A DNA stretch of 17,362 nt from Granulicatella sp041433555 (GTDB lineage Bacteria > Bacillota > Bacilli > Lactobacillales > Aerococcaceae), in contig NZ_JAPWBR010000029.1 in the NCBI RefSeq assembly GCF_041433555.1, positions 1 through 17,362 of the forward strand. The letters run 5' to 3'. A model generated the notes under the pieces. That model ran no database searches. It was not told the DNA's origin and was given only the letters and a program-made list of their open reading frames with translations. Position numbers and translations under genes: made by a program. Below, piece by piece: positions 1-6,605 of this stretch (positions are counted from its first letter, which is position 1; each line of letters opens with the position of its first letter).

Positions 1-175
1 CGTCTCGATTTTCTAATGCAGAAGGTCCATATGCTTTATAGTTCAAAAAATACATATTAAATGCTCCAGGTGAAATCTTTAAACCATATTCACTACGCAG
101 CTCACGAAAAGGCACACCATCTAAATACAATTCTATGAATCGTTCTAATTCTTTTGCAGTATGTTTCTTAGCCAA
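1..175 (-). CDS. IS3-type transposase OrfA, N-terminal fragment (58 codons, runs off the window)
   Basis: Reading leftward from a TTG start at 175, the frame gives MAKKHTAKELERFIELYLDG and continues open to base 1 with ...FLNYKAYGPSALENRD. The pattern of a short helical start, a helix-turn-helix and a 'YxxYGxxAL' segment is that of the IS150-like OrfA DNA-binding protein, which binds the element ends. A purine-rich site (AGAGGGGG, plus-strand bases 187-194) lies 11 bases upstream and supports the TTG start, since no ATG is in frame nearby. The gene is incomplete only because of the window edge; nothing shows that it is broken. Without the rest, the exact IS group is uncertain. Confidence 0.6.
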   Translation of the reverse strand, partial: MAKKHTAKELERFIELYLDGVPFRELRSEYGLKISPGAFNMYFLNYKAYGPSALENRD

Positions 176-188
176 TCTAAAAAATACC

Positions 189-231
189 CCCTCTAAAGTA
201 GTTTACTTTTTTTAGTGTCTACTTTAGAGGG
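189..231. repeat. 13-bp perfect inverted repeat enclosing the orfA ribosome binding site
   Basis: CCCTCTAAAGTAG at 189-201 is repeated inverted as CTACTTTAGAGGG at 219-231, with a 17-base spacer. On a leftward transcript the downstream arm contains the AGAGGG ribosome binding site of the transposase gene, so a hairpin would hide it. Similar sequestration limits transposase made from read-in transcripts in some other IS elements; applying that here is inference. Confidence 0.65.
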
Positions 232-329
232 AGCATATCATTTCTCAATATAATTTTTTTATTTTTATCATACCACCCTGTATTCGGCATACTTATTATC
301 TTTTCTTCTTTATTATATATAGAATATAG

Positions 330-361
330 AAAAAACGGTTGAGTATTACTCAACCGTTTTT
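330..361 (-). terminator. Rho-independent terminator of pepT
   Basis: A 14-bp perfect stem (AAAAACGGTTGAGT at 331-344 and its complement at 348-361) has a 3-base loop. Read leftward, the stem ends in a run of T. The pepT stop codon sits in the loop and the start of the second arm, so termination follows the gene end immediately. The AT-rich stretch 232-330 beyond it holds no gene I can support. Confidence 0.9.
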
Positions 362-1590
362 CTTTGGACTAATTCAATAATTTTTAATACAACGTCGCTG
401 GCTTTTTGCATGCTTTCGAGAGTTACGAATTCATACTGCCCATGAAGGTTTTCTGCTCCGGTAAAAAGGTTGGGAGTCGGAATTCCTTTATAGGTAATAA
501 TACATCCATCCGTTCCTCCACGGAATGGTTGAATGTCTGGCGTGATGCCACATTCTTTATAAGCCTCAATCGCTACTTCAACCGAAGTCATATCGTCCTT
601 TAAGATTTCGTACATATTATAGTACTCATCGTAAATCGTGCATTCGATACGAGGCACATCATACGTTGCGTTTTGCGCATCGACGATTTGTTGGAACTGC
701 ACTTTTCTCTCTTCGAATTTCTCCATCGAGTGATCGCGTATAATATATTCCAATTCAACCTTACCGATGTCGCCTGATTGTTTCGATAACATAAAGTAGC
801 CTTCGTACCCACTCGTATGTTCTGGCACTTCTTTTTCTGGCATGCGTGCAAATAGTTTCGCTGCTTCTGCCAAAGCATTCACCATCACATCTTTAGCTTG
901 CCCTGGGTGAACACTTGTCCCATGAATCGTCACCACTGCACGAGCCGCATTGAACGTTTCATATTCTAACTTCCCTACGACTCCACTATCTAAAGTGTAG
1001 GCAAATTTTGCAGGCATACGCTCCGCTTTGAAACGGTGAGCGCCTTTCCCGATTTCTTCGTCCGGACCAAACGCTAACCAAATATCGCCATGCAGAATTT
1101 CTGGATGCGCCATTAAATACAAGCACGCTTCTAATACCGAAACCAGACCCGCCTTATCGTCGGCACCTAGCAATGTCGTTCCATCAGTTGTAATTAACGT
1201 TTCGCCAATATAGTTTTTCAAACTTGGAAACTCGCTGACCGTCATTACTAAATTCTTTTCGGCATTAAGCAGCACATCTTCTCCGTTATAATTCTCGTGA
1301 ATTTGTGGATCGATGTTTTCCGCATTGAAATCTGCGGTATCAACGTGGGCGATAAATCCAATCGCAGGCGCCGCACTTCCTTCTTCCAAGTTACTTGGGA
1401 GGAGCGCCACTAAGTAGCTATCCTCTGGATCGAGTTCTACTTTTTGAAAGCCGTATTCCACTAACTCGTCACGAAGCGTTTCTAAAAATTCCCATTGACT
1501 CTTTGTCGTAGGAATCGTTGTTGATTTCAAATCACTACGCGTATTGATTTTCGCATATCGAATAAATCGTTCTAACATTGTAGGATACAT
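346..1590 (-). CDS. pepT: Peptidase T (tripeptide aminopeptidase)
   Basis: This is a cytoplasmic M20 zinc metallopeptidase that removes the N-terminal residue of tripeptides. Numbering from the longer possible start at 1605, the metal-site pattern of PepT is complete: H87 and D89 (IAHVDTAD), bridging D149 (LLGADDKAG), catalytic E183 and ligand E184 (GPDEEIG), D206 (AYTLDSG) and H388 (ENLHGQYE). The GGTDGC segment is also present. I prefer the ATG at 1590 because the protein then begins MYPTMLERF like relatives and starts one base after the nusG stop (TAACATG). The ATG at 1605 would overlap nusG by 14 bases. Neither start has a well-spaced Shine-Dalgarno site, so translational coupling to nusG is likely. 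Length is 414 aa (419 from 1605), normal for the family. No promoter is visible in the join, so it is probably cotranscribed with nusG. Confidence 0.95.
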   Translation of the reverse strand: MYPTMLERFIRYAKINTRSDLKSTTIPTTKSQWEFLETLRDELVEYGFQKVELDPEDSYLVALLPSNLEEGSAAPAIGFIAHVDTADFNAENIDPQIHENYNGEDVLLNAEKNLVMTVSEFPSLKNYIGETLITTDGTTLLGADDKAGLVSVLEACLYLMAHPEILHGDIWLAFGPDEEIGKGAHRFKAERMPAKFAYTLDSGVVGKLEYETFNAARAVVTIHGTSVHPGQAKDVMVNALAEAAKLFARMPEKEVPEHTSGYEGYFMLSKQSGDIGKVELEYIIRDHSMEKFEERKVQFQQIVDAQNATYDVPRIECTIYDEYYNMYEILKDDMTSVEVAIEAYKECGITPDIQPFRGGTDGCIITYKGIPTPNLFTGAENLHGQYEFVTLESMQKASDVVLKIIELVQRKTVE

Positions 1591-1591
1591 G

Positions 1592-2137
1592 TTAATAAGA
1601 GTCATCTTCTTTCACTTGGTGGAACTCTAAGTCTGCAATTGTTTCACGACCGAACATTTCAATCGCTACTTTAATTTTTTGTTTTTCGTGGTCAAGTTCT
1701 ACTACTTTACCGCTCATATCATTGAAGGCACCTTCTGTAATGATTACGTAGTCTCCAACAGAAACGTGTAAATCAACTGGAGCATGCACTTTTTCACCGA
1801 TACGTCCTAAGATAGCTTCTACTTCTTCTGGTAATAATGGAGATGGTTTTGAACCAGCACCGTGTGAACCAACGAATCCAGTTACGCCTGGAGTGTTACG
1901 AACAACATACCATGCTTGGTCTGACATGACCATTTCAACTAATACATAACCAGGAAAAGTTTTTTCAACAGTCGTTTTAGTTTTACCGTCTTTTACTTCT
2001 ACTTCCTCTTCTTCAGGTGAAATCACGCGGAAGATGTTTTCTTCCATACCCATGCTTTGGATACGTGATAATAGATTTGATTTTACTTTATTCTCATAAC
2101 CTGAATAAGTGTGCAATACATACCATTCTTTTTCCAT
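1592..2137 (-). CDS. nusG: Transcription termination/antitermination factor NusG
   Basis: NusG binds RNA polymerase and controls pausing, termination and transcription-translation coupling. The protein begins MEKEWYVLHTYSGYENKVK, the hallmark NGN-domain start. It contains the conserved FPGYVLVEM and VRNTPGVTGFVG segments and ends in a KOW domain (VGDYVIITEGAFNDMSGKV). Length is 181 aa, typical. The start is fixed by AAGGAGGAG 6 bases upstream (around 2143-2151). A longer in-frame reading back to a GTG at 2233 lacks NGN homology and runs through a hairpin, so it is rejected. It follows rpmG and secE in the usual order. Unusually, pepT rather than rplK-rplA follows within this operon. A terminator-like hairpin lies 40 bases upstream of the start. 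Confidence 0.97.
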   Translation of the reverse strand: MEKEWYVLHTYSGYENKVKSNLLSRIQSMGMEENIFRVISPEEEEVEVKDGKTKTTVEKTFPGYVLVEMVMSDQAWYVVRNTPGVTGFVGSHGAGSKPSPLLPEEVEAILGRIGEKVHAPVDLHVSVGDYVIITEGAFNDMSGKVVELDHEKQKIKVAIEMFGRETIADLEFHQVKEDDSY

Positions 2138-2176
2138 TGATACTCCTCCTTGAGTGTTGACAACATTTTTCCATAC

Positions 2177-2205
2177 AAAAAAACCTTCATAAGCGAAGGT
2201 TTTTT
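2177..2205 (-). terminator. Terminator-like hairpin in the secE-nusG gap (possible attenuator)
   Basis: An 11-bp perfect stem (2178-2188 with 2195-2205; core AACCTTC/GAAGGTT) closes on a 6-base loop. On the leftward transcript it is followed by seven T, which is a complete intrinsic terminator form. It lies after secE and before the nusG ribosome binding site, so it should reduce nusG-pepT transcription relative to rpmG-secE. Feedback by NusG is a possibility only. Confidence 0.75.
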
Positions 2206-2216
2206 CAACTGCTCTT

Positions 2217-2225
2217 AGTATATCA
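2217..2225 (-). promoter_or_regulatory. Possible extended -10 promoter for nusG
   Basis: The minus strand reads TGATATACT, an extended -10 (TGnTATACT), in the secE-nusG gap. The matching -35 position (TAGTAC) is poor. If active, its transcript would start only about 10 bases before the hairpin at 2178-2205. Weak evidence. Confidence 0.3.
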
Positions 2226-2245
2226 CTAATCACTTTAAAGTACTA

Positions 2246-2416
2246 TTATTTTAAAAGGAATGTAATGAGTTGATGCACTCCATAGTCCACTACTGCAAAG
2301 AAGCATAGTGCAGCAAGCACTGTCATAATTACTGTAATTGTATATTTGTTTACTTCTTTACCTGTTGGCCAAGTAACTTTTTTCATCTCTTTAATCACAT
2401 TTGATAAAAAACGCAT
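2246..2416 (-). CDS. secE: Preprotein translocase subunit SecE
   Basis: The protein, too short to stand out as a long frame, reads MRFLSNVIKEMKKVTWPTGK and continues to a single membrane segment, ending ...VHQLITFLLK (56 aa). This is the minimal SecE of Gram-positive bacteria: an amphipathic N-terminal helix, the conserved VTWP motif at residues 14-17, and one transmembrane helix at about residues 26-54. It stabilises SecY in the membrane channel for protein export. An AGAGGAG site lies 8 bases upstream of the ATG. It sits 19 bases after rpmG and before nusG, the conserved bacterial order, which supports the call strongly. Confidence 0.95.
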   Translation of the reverse strand: MRFLSNVIKEMKKVTWPTGKEVNKYTITVIMTVLAALCFFAVVDYGVHQLITFLLK

Positions 2417-2435
2417 TTCGAATCTCCTCTTCCTT

Positions 2436-2588
2436 TTATTTTGTTTCGCGATGTAGTGTTTGTTTGTTGCAATACTTGCAGAATTTTTTAATTTCTAGAC
2501 GTTCTACTCGTCGATTTTGTCCAAGCGTAATCGTGTAGTTTCTTGAACCACATACGCTACAAGCTAACGCCGCTTTTTTCTGAGCCAT
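2436..2588 (-). CDS. rpmG: 50S ribosomal protein L33
   Basis: A 50-aa basic protein beginning MAQKKAALACSVCGSRNYTI and ending ...FCKYCNKQTLHRETK. Two CxxC pairs (C10/C13 and C37/C40) form the zinc ribbon of the zinc-binding type of L33, a small protein of the large ribosomal subunit near the E site. Bacilli often carry several L33 paralogues, some without cysteines that are used under zinc shortage; this is a cysteine-containing copy. The ribosome binding site is weak (GTGAAAAT before the ATG). It is the first gene after a consensus promoter at 2624-2652 and leads into secE and nusG. Confidence 0.95.
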   Translation of the reverse strand: MAQKKAALACSVCGSRNYTITLGQNRRVERLEIKKFCKYCNKQTLHRETK

Positions 2589-2623
2589 ATTTTCACTACT
2601 TTCTATAAATCCATATCTACTCC

Positions 2624-2652
2624 ATCATAAGGAAATGAACTTGCTTTGTCAA
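2624..2652 (-). promoter_or_regulatory. Sigma-A promoter of rpmG-secE-nusG
   Basis: TTGACA (2647-2652), a 17-base spacer and TATGAT (2624-2629) match the consensus at 11 of 12 positions. The -35 box begins 8 bases after the dmkA stop codon, and transcription should start near 2617, about 30 bases before rpmG. No terminator separates dmkA from this promoter, so some read-through from the EET genes into rpmG is possible. Confidence 0.85.
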
Positions 2653-2659
2653 GTACACA

Positions 2660-3607
2660 CTAGTTAAAGAAAAGGACCGCAACGAATAATAGCACGGCTT
2701 GCAATGAATGAATCATTACCATGTTTTTAATCGCTAACGCAAAGGTCGTTTTCTTTTCTTGGAGAGCTTTGAACTGTTGAATATGTTTATACACAGGAAC
2801 GCCAACTGCTAGCACACCAAGAAGAATCCAAGGCGCCACGCCGAGCAACACCGCAAGCACCATCGCACCAAACGCAATCGCATATAATACTTGATAGACC
2901 ACTAACGCTTGTTTCTTTCCAATATAGTACACCAATGTATAACGATGGTTCGTAATATCTGTTTCTAAATCACAAATATTATTACTTAACATGATATTGG
3001 CAATCGTACAAACAAGCGGCAGAGATAATAGGAACACTTTCAATTGAGCTATAATGTCCAGTTGCATCGTTAAAATACTTCCGTCTAACTGTACCCCTGC
3101 AAAAACCGTTCCTTCTGGCACATTTAAAAATACCGTAATCCAGAAAATCCCGAACCCCATTGTGAACCCTGATAACACCTCCCCAAGAGGCATCCGAGAA
3201 ATCGGAATGGGTCCAAATGTATAAAACACACCGATGAAGAAACAAATTGCGCCGACAATGAGCAAAAGAATATTCGTGCGCGCTACAAGGATGATTCCAA
3301 CAACTGCTGCCACTGCAAACAGCCCACCGAAGACTTGCCATGCTTTCTTCACAGTGAGGCTACTCGTCCCAATCACATTATGATTATCACGATAATCGGA
3401 GTTTTTCGCTTTGACATAGTCCATCAAATTGTTCATCACGGTTGTTGCCATATCAAAACAAATCATCCCGATAAAGAACAACAGCATATTCAAAACATTC
3501 ACTTGTTTAAATAAAACAAACGAATAAAGAAACGCGATGACAAATGGGAACACACTCGCGATTTTTGTACGCAATTCGACTAGTTCGATAAACTCTTTTT
3601 TCGTCAC
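2660..3607 (-). CDS. dmkA: UbiA-family prenyltransferase, DmkA/MenA-like (demethylmenaquinone synthesis)
   Basis: This membrane enzyme of 315 aa joins a polyprenyl diphosphate to an aromatic acid, most likely 1,4-dihydroxy-2-naphthoate to give demethylmenaquinone. It has about eight or nine hydrophobic helices and both Asp-rich Mg-diphosphate motifs: NNLMDYVKAKNSDYRD (N59 to D74) and NNICDLETD (N209 to D217). The start is GTG at 3607, overlapping the fmnB stop by one base (TAGTG), with AAGGAGAG 9 bases upstream. It is therefore the last gene of a fmnB-dmkA operon. A second prenyltransferase of this type, DmkA, serves flavin-based extracellular electron transfer in Listeria, and the neighbours here match. 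No genes for making dihydroxynaphthoate are in the window, so this could equally be the only MenA of the cell. Confidence 0.85.
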   Translation of the reverse strand: MTKKEFIELVELRTKIASVFPFVIAFLYSFVLFKQVNVLNMLLFFIGMICFDMATTVMNNLMDYVKAKNSDYRDNHNVIGTSSLTVKKAWQVFGGLFAVAAVVGIILVARTNILLLIVGAICFFIGVFYTFGPIPISRMPLGEVLSGFTMGFGIFWITVFLNVPEGTVFAGVQLDGSILTMQLDIIAQLKVFLLSLPLVCTIANIMLSNNICDLETDITNHRYTLVYYIGKKQALVVYQVLYAIAFGAMVLAVLLGVAPWILLGVLAVGVPVYKHIQQFKALQEKKTTFALAIKNMVMIHSLQAVLLFVAVLFFN

Positions 3608-4710
3608 TACTCAACACTCTCCTTCAACTCAAGGTTCGTATTTGTTAATTTGAACGTATCTTTAATCGCATCCGACACATACACTTTTTTATCTTTCGTT
3701 ACGAAAATGACATCCACTCCGTCATGACTATTCGCATATTCGATTCCAGCCTTTGGTCCCACAGAGAACATCGACGTCGATAACGCGTCTCCTTTTGTAG
3801 AACTGTCGACAATAACAGAAACTCCTTCCACATTATTATCGTATGGATATCCTGTTTTCGGATTTAAAATATGGTGATACGTTTGACCGTCTACGGTTAA
3901 ATAACGCTCATAAATCCCAGACGTTACAATCGTTTTGTCTTTTTCTAAAATCGTACCAAGCGTCTTCCCACGAGAAGCATCCGGATCTTGAATCCCAACA
4001 TTCCACGCAACGCCGTCTCTTGCAGGTGAGCCGCCCATTACGACGATATTCCCACCAAGGTCAATGACTGCTGTTGTGATGCCTTCTTTTGCAAAATATT
4101 CCCAAACCTTATCGGCGATATACCCTTTGGCGATCCCTCCAAGGTCCAGTTGCATTCCTTTTTTCTTTAAAAAGACGGTTTGTTCCGCGTCATTTAATTC
4201 AACGTCTTTATAGTTTACAAGGGGTAACACCGCATCGATTTCCTCTTGCGTTGGTTTCTTCGCATCATCAAACCCGATATGCCATAACGCCGTCAATGGT
4301 CCTACCGTAATATCGAAAGCCCCGTCAAACTCCTCACTGTATTTCAATCCAAGTTTGATTAACTCGTACACATCCGCACTAACCTTAACCGGCTTTTCTC
4401 CAGCGGCTAAGTTTACTTCATCCACTTCAGAACCAGAAGCATTCACAGTAATTCGTTTTTCTAAGTCTTTAATCATTTCTAAGGCATTGGTGATCACTTC
4501 TTCTGTATTTGGATGATAGACCGATAAAGCTACCGCAGTTCCGAGTAAGAAGTCTGTTTTCTTCACAGGTGATTTAATAATTTCTCTTGGAGTTTTAATT
4601 GATGCGCCTGAAACAGTGTCGGCTTCATTCCTCGGTTGACTTTGGCAAGCCGCTAAAATCGTCGTAGACATCACTGCCAAAAGTCCCCATTTCATCCATT
4701 TAGCTTTCAT
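3607..4710 (-). CDS. fmnB: FAD:protein FMN transferase lipoprotein (ApbE family, FmnB)
   Basis: ApbE/Ftp enzymes split FAD and attach FMN by a phosphoester bond to Thr or Ser in target proteins; FmnB does this outside the membrane for PplA. The protein (367 aa from the ATG at 4710) starts MKAKWMKWGLLAVMSTTILA and then AC, a lipoprotein signal with lipidated C22. Family motifs are LDLGGIAKGYIAD, AVIDLGGNIVVMGG, TSGIYERYL, YHHILNPKTGYP and the metal-binding STKGDALSTSMF region near the C-terminus. An ATG 24 bases further upstream is possible, but AAAGGAGAG 4 bases before 4710 settles the start. It overlaps dmkA downstream and lies next to its probable substrate, the PplA-like lipoprotein, from which a terminator separates it. 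Confidence 0.92.
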   Translation of the reverse strand: MKAKWMKWGLLAVMSTTILAACQSQPRNEADTVSGASIKTPREIIKSPVKKTDFLLGTAVALSVYHPNTEEVITNALEMIKDLEKRITVNASGSEVDEVNLAAGEKPVKVSADVYELIKLGLKYSEEFDGAFDITVGPLTALWHIGFDDAKKPTQEEIDAVLPLVNYKDVELNDAEQTVFLKKKGMQLDLGGIAKGYIADKVWEYFAKEGITTAVIDLGGNIVVMGGSPARDGVAWNVGIQDPDASRGKTLGTILEKDKTIVTSGIYERYLTVDGQTYHHILNPKTGYPYDNNVEGVSVIVDSSTKGDALSTSMFSVGPKAGIEYANSHDGVDVIFVTKDKKVYVSDAIKDTFKLTNTNLELKESVE

Positions 4711-4742
4711 AGTTCTCTCCTTTGTAAAAATCATTCCTTAGT

Positions 4743-4771
4743 ATTGTACCTTATTTCACGATAAAACGAAA
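4743..4771 (-). promoter_or_regulatory. Probable promoter of fmnB-dmkA
   Basis: A good -10 box (TACAAT, 4743-4748) lies about 30 bases upstream of fmnB, after the pplA terminator. The -35 candidate (TTTCGT, 17-base spacing) is weak, so the site may need an activator or may be inefficient. Confidence 0.45.
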
Positions 4772-4791
4772 CCCGTGACTTATATTCCGAA

Positions 4792-4821
4792 TAAAAAACT
4801 CCTGCACAACCGTACAGGAGT
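4792..4821 (-). terminator. Terminator after the pplA-like gene
   Basis: Stem 4798-4807 pairs with 4812-4821 (ACTCCTG core, 10 bp with one G-T pair) around a 4-base loop, and is followed leftward by six T. It separates the pplA-like gene from fmnB. Confidence 0.88.
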
Positions 4822-4844
4822 CGAAATGGTTATTTTAAAATGAA

Positions 4845-5378
4845 TTAGCTTTGTGGAGCTGCTACTTTGATTTCAGCAGTGTCCCCTTTTTGAGCTGCTT
4901 CGATTAATTTGTTTGCATATTCAACAAATGAAGTGTGCGCATTAGTTGCACCTGCAACAACTTCAACGTCTGAAGGATTTTGTTTAGCAACTAAACCTTC
5001 GTTGTATGCTTTGAAGTATTCTGCTGGGCCAGTACCCACTTTATCTTTCATTGCTTTTTCGTATTCTGCGTTAGCTGATTTACGTTCACCTTTATCGTTT
5101 AAGTTGTCATAATCAGATTTAGTGATTTTGCCACCTTCAACAGTAATCGTAAATTCTACGTGCCATCCACGTTTGTCAGCTTCTGATACTAATTTGTAAG
5201 TACCATCTTTTAAAGCTGCATTAGATTTTTGTGTTGCTGCTTGTGTAGTTGCAGTTTGTGTTGTAGCTGCTTGTGTTGTTTTGTTTGAATCAGTTTTGCT
5301 GTTTCCGCCACATGCTGCTAATACAAATGCAGATGATAATAATACTGCTGCTGTAGATAATGATTTTTTAAAAGTCAT
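4845..5378 (-). CDS. pplA: FMN-binding-domain lipoprotein, PplA-like, single domain
   Basis: This is a surface lipoprotein expected to carry covalent FMN and pass electrons to extracellular acceptors. From the ATG at 5378 (177 aa) it starts MTFKKSLSTAAVLLSSAFVL and then AAC, with lipidated C23. Next come a Thr/Gln/Ala-rich linker (about 33-52) and one FMN-binding domain (about 56-163). The flavinylation motif of this domain class is AGATNAHT (142-149), with T145 the likely FMN attachment site. Listeria PplA has two such domains, so this one is short. An ATG 12 bases upstream (5390) is less likely because the AGAAGG site would abut it; AAGGATGG gives 8-base spacing to 5378. It has its own promoter and terminator. 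The FmnB-type transferase is next downstream. Confidence 0.85.
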   Translation of the reverse strand: MTFKKSLSTAAVLLSSAFVLAACGGNSKTDSNKTTQAATTQTATTQAATQKSNAALKDGTYKLVSEADKRGWHVEFTITVEGGKITKSDYDNLNDKGERKSANAEYEKAMKDKVGTGPAEYFKAYNEGLVAKQNPSDVEVVAGATNAHTSFVEYANKLIEAAQKGDTAEIKVAAPQS

Positions 5379-5430
5379 ATTCAGACCCATCCTTCTCTTC
5401 TTATTTAGAATTAATCATTCTGTAGGTTCT

Positions 5431-5458
5431 ATTATAGCATATTTCGGATAAAAGTCTA
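5431..5458 (-). promoter_or_regulatory. Promoter of the pplA-like gene (extended -10)
   Basis: TGCTATAAT contains a perfect -10 (5431-5436) with the TGn extension. A partial -35 (TAGACT, 5453-5458) lies 16 bases upstream. The leader to the start codon is about 45 bases. This should be a strong promoter, which suits an abundant surface lipoprotein. Confidence 0.75.
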
Positions 5459-5506
5459 GGTAATATTTGTAAAATTGTTTTTCTTTTCACTTGAAAGATT
5501 AAACTG

Positions 5507-5535
5507 AAAAAGGCATTTCCTTTTCAGAAAATGCC
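5507..5535 (-). terminator. Terminator after dmkB
   Basis: Stem GGCATTTTC/GGAAATGCC (5527-5535 with 5512-5520, one G-T pair) has a 6-base loop and is followed leftward by five T. It lies 22 bases after the dmkB stop. Confidence 0.88.
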
Positions 5536-5557
5536 CTTGTTTGTGAATTGTTTTGTT

Positions 5558-6535
5558 TTATGATTTTCGTTGTAATAACTGATTTGTGATTTTTAAAAGC
5601 ATAGGCTTCACATCAGCTTCAGGCAACTTCTCGATTTGATGGATTGCTTTCATGGTATATTTCTCCGCAAAATCTTTTGCAGTTTCTACGCCACCTGCAT
5701 TTACGACCAACTTTTGAATCGCTAGTCGGTCTGTCGCTGTTAACTGATTTTTCTTTTCCAACAGTGGAAGTAATTCTTTTTCACACTTCGGTAAAGACGC
5801 AATCAGCGGCATCGTATAAACGCCCTGAACGACGTCTTCTAGGACAGGTTTGCCAAATTGATCTGACGTCACTTCATAATCAAGAATATCATCTAACAGT
5901 TGAAATGCCATCCCGATAGAATTCCCGATATGTCTAGCACGCTCTAATTCGCCCATTCCTGAAAAACGTTCTCCCATCATACAGCTCAGCATAAAGAGTT
6001 GAGCCGTTTTTCCGTCGATACGTTTCAAGTAATCTTGCACGGTCACATCGGTTTTGTAGCTTTCTTCCATCTGCGACAATTCACCTTCAATGACACGCAT
6101 CATCCCGTATGTTGGGATTTGGATGCCCGCTAAATCTTGACTATATTTTGAAAGCAACTGGTAGCATACTGTCAATAAGTAGTCCCCTGCATAAATCGCC
6201 ACACGATTCCCAAATCGAGCACTAATCGTTTCTTGTCCTCTTCTGGTATCAGCTTCATCGATGACGTCATCGTGTAATAATGTTGCCACATGAAGTAGTT
6301 CAAGAGCCGCAGCCACAGCATGAACTTCTTCCTTGTTTCGATTTTCATTCCACATTGAGAATAAAATCAAATAAGCAGGTCGTACCATTTTTCCACCAGA
6401 TTCAAGGACAGCCCAAATAGCCTCACGAATCTGTTGGTTTTCGATCGTGATAGATGCATGCATCATCGCTTTTACTTGTTTTAATTCTTCATGTAATTCG
6501 GGATACTCCATCCACATTGGATGTACGATTGTCAT
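5558..6535 (-). CDS. dmkB: Polyprenyl diphosphate synthase (DmkB/HepT-like)
   Basis: This soluble trans-prenyltransferase builds the long isoprenoid tail, here probably for the demethylmenaquinone made by DmkA. It has 325 aa. The family motifs are GGKMVRP (47-53), the first Asp-rich motif DDVID (89-93) followed by TRRG, the Lys-Thr pair in IDGKTAQL, the second Asp-rich motif DDILD (215-219) and then FGKP. The start at 6535 has GAAGGAG 7 bases upstream. Chain length cannot be read safely from sequence alone. Its position between ndh2 and the pplA-like gene matches the role of DmkB in the Listeria EET locus. A terminator lies 27 bases before its start and leaves no clear room for a promoter. 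Confidence 0.88.
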   Translation of the reverse strand: MTIVHPMWMEYPELHEELKQVKAMMHASITIENQQIREAIWAVLESGGKMVRPAYLILFSMWNENRNKEEVHAVAAALELLHVATLLHDDVIDEADTRRGQETISARFGNRVAIYAGDYLLTVCYQLLSKYSQDLAGIQIPTYGMMRVIEGELSQMEESYKTDVTVQDYLKRIDGKTAQLFMLSCMMGERFSGMGELERARHIGNSIGMAFQLLDDILDYEVTSDQFGKPVLEDVVQGVYTMPLIASLPKCEKELLPLLEKKNQLTATDRLAIQKLVVNAGGVETAKDFAEKYTMKAIHQIEKLPEADVKPMLLKITNQLLQRKS

Positions 6536-6561
6536 AGTTTTCTCCTTCTAGTCGACCTTCT

Positions 6562-6593
6562 AAAAAAAGAAGCCGACAAAAAATGCCGACTTC
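6562..6593 (-). terminator. Terminator between ndh2 and dmkB
   Basis: A 9-bp stem with two G-T pairs (6585-6593 with 6569-6577; GAAGTCGGC/GTCGGCTTC) is followed leftward by seven T. It starts 12 bases after the ndh2 stop and ends 27 bases before dmkB, so dmkB probably depends on read-through. Confidence 0.82.
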
Positions 6594-6605
6594 ATTATAA
6601 CATAC

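Larger units (their letters stand above)
1..240 (-). mobile_element. IS3-family insertion sequence, upstream end, cut by window edge
   Basis: The left edge carries the start of a transposase OrfA-like gene read leftward. Upstream of it, on the minus strand, is TGCTCCCTCTAAAGTAGACA, which resembles the terminal repeats of IS3/IS150-group elements (TG start and a GTAGACAC-like core). The outer boundary is probably the TG at 235 or at 240. The other end, OrfB and any target duplication lie outside the window, so family and boundary are inferences from the terminus and the OrfA fragment. Confidence 0.55.

Noticed and set aside
2138..2233. GTG-started upstream extension of nusG
   Set aside because: The extra 32 residues have no NusG similarity and run through the terminator hairpin. 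AAGGAGGAG fits the ATG at 2137.
4711..4734. Upstream ATG for fmnB
   Set aside because: It would add eight residues before a normal lipoprotein signal. AAAGGAGAG lies exactly before the ATG at 4710.
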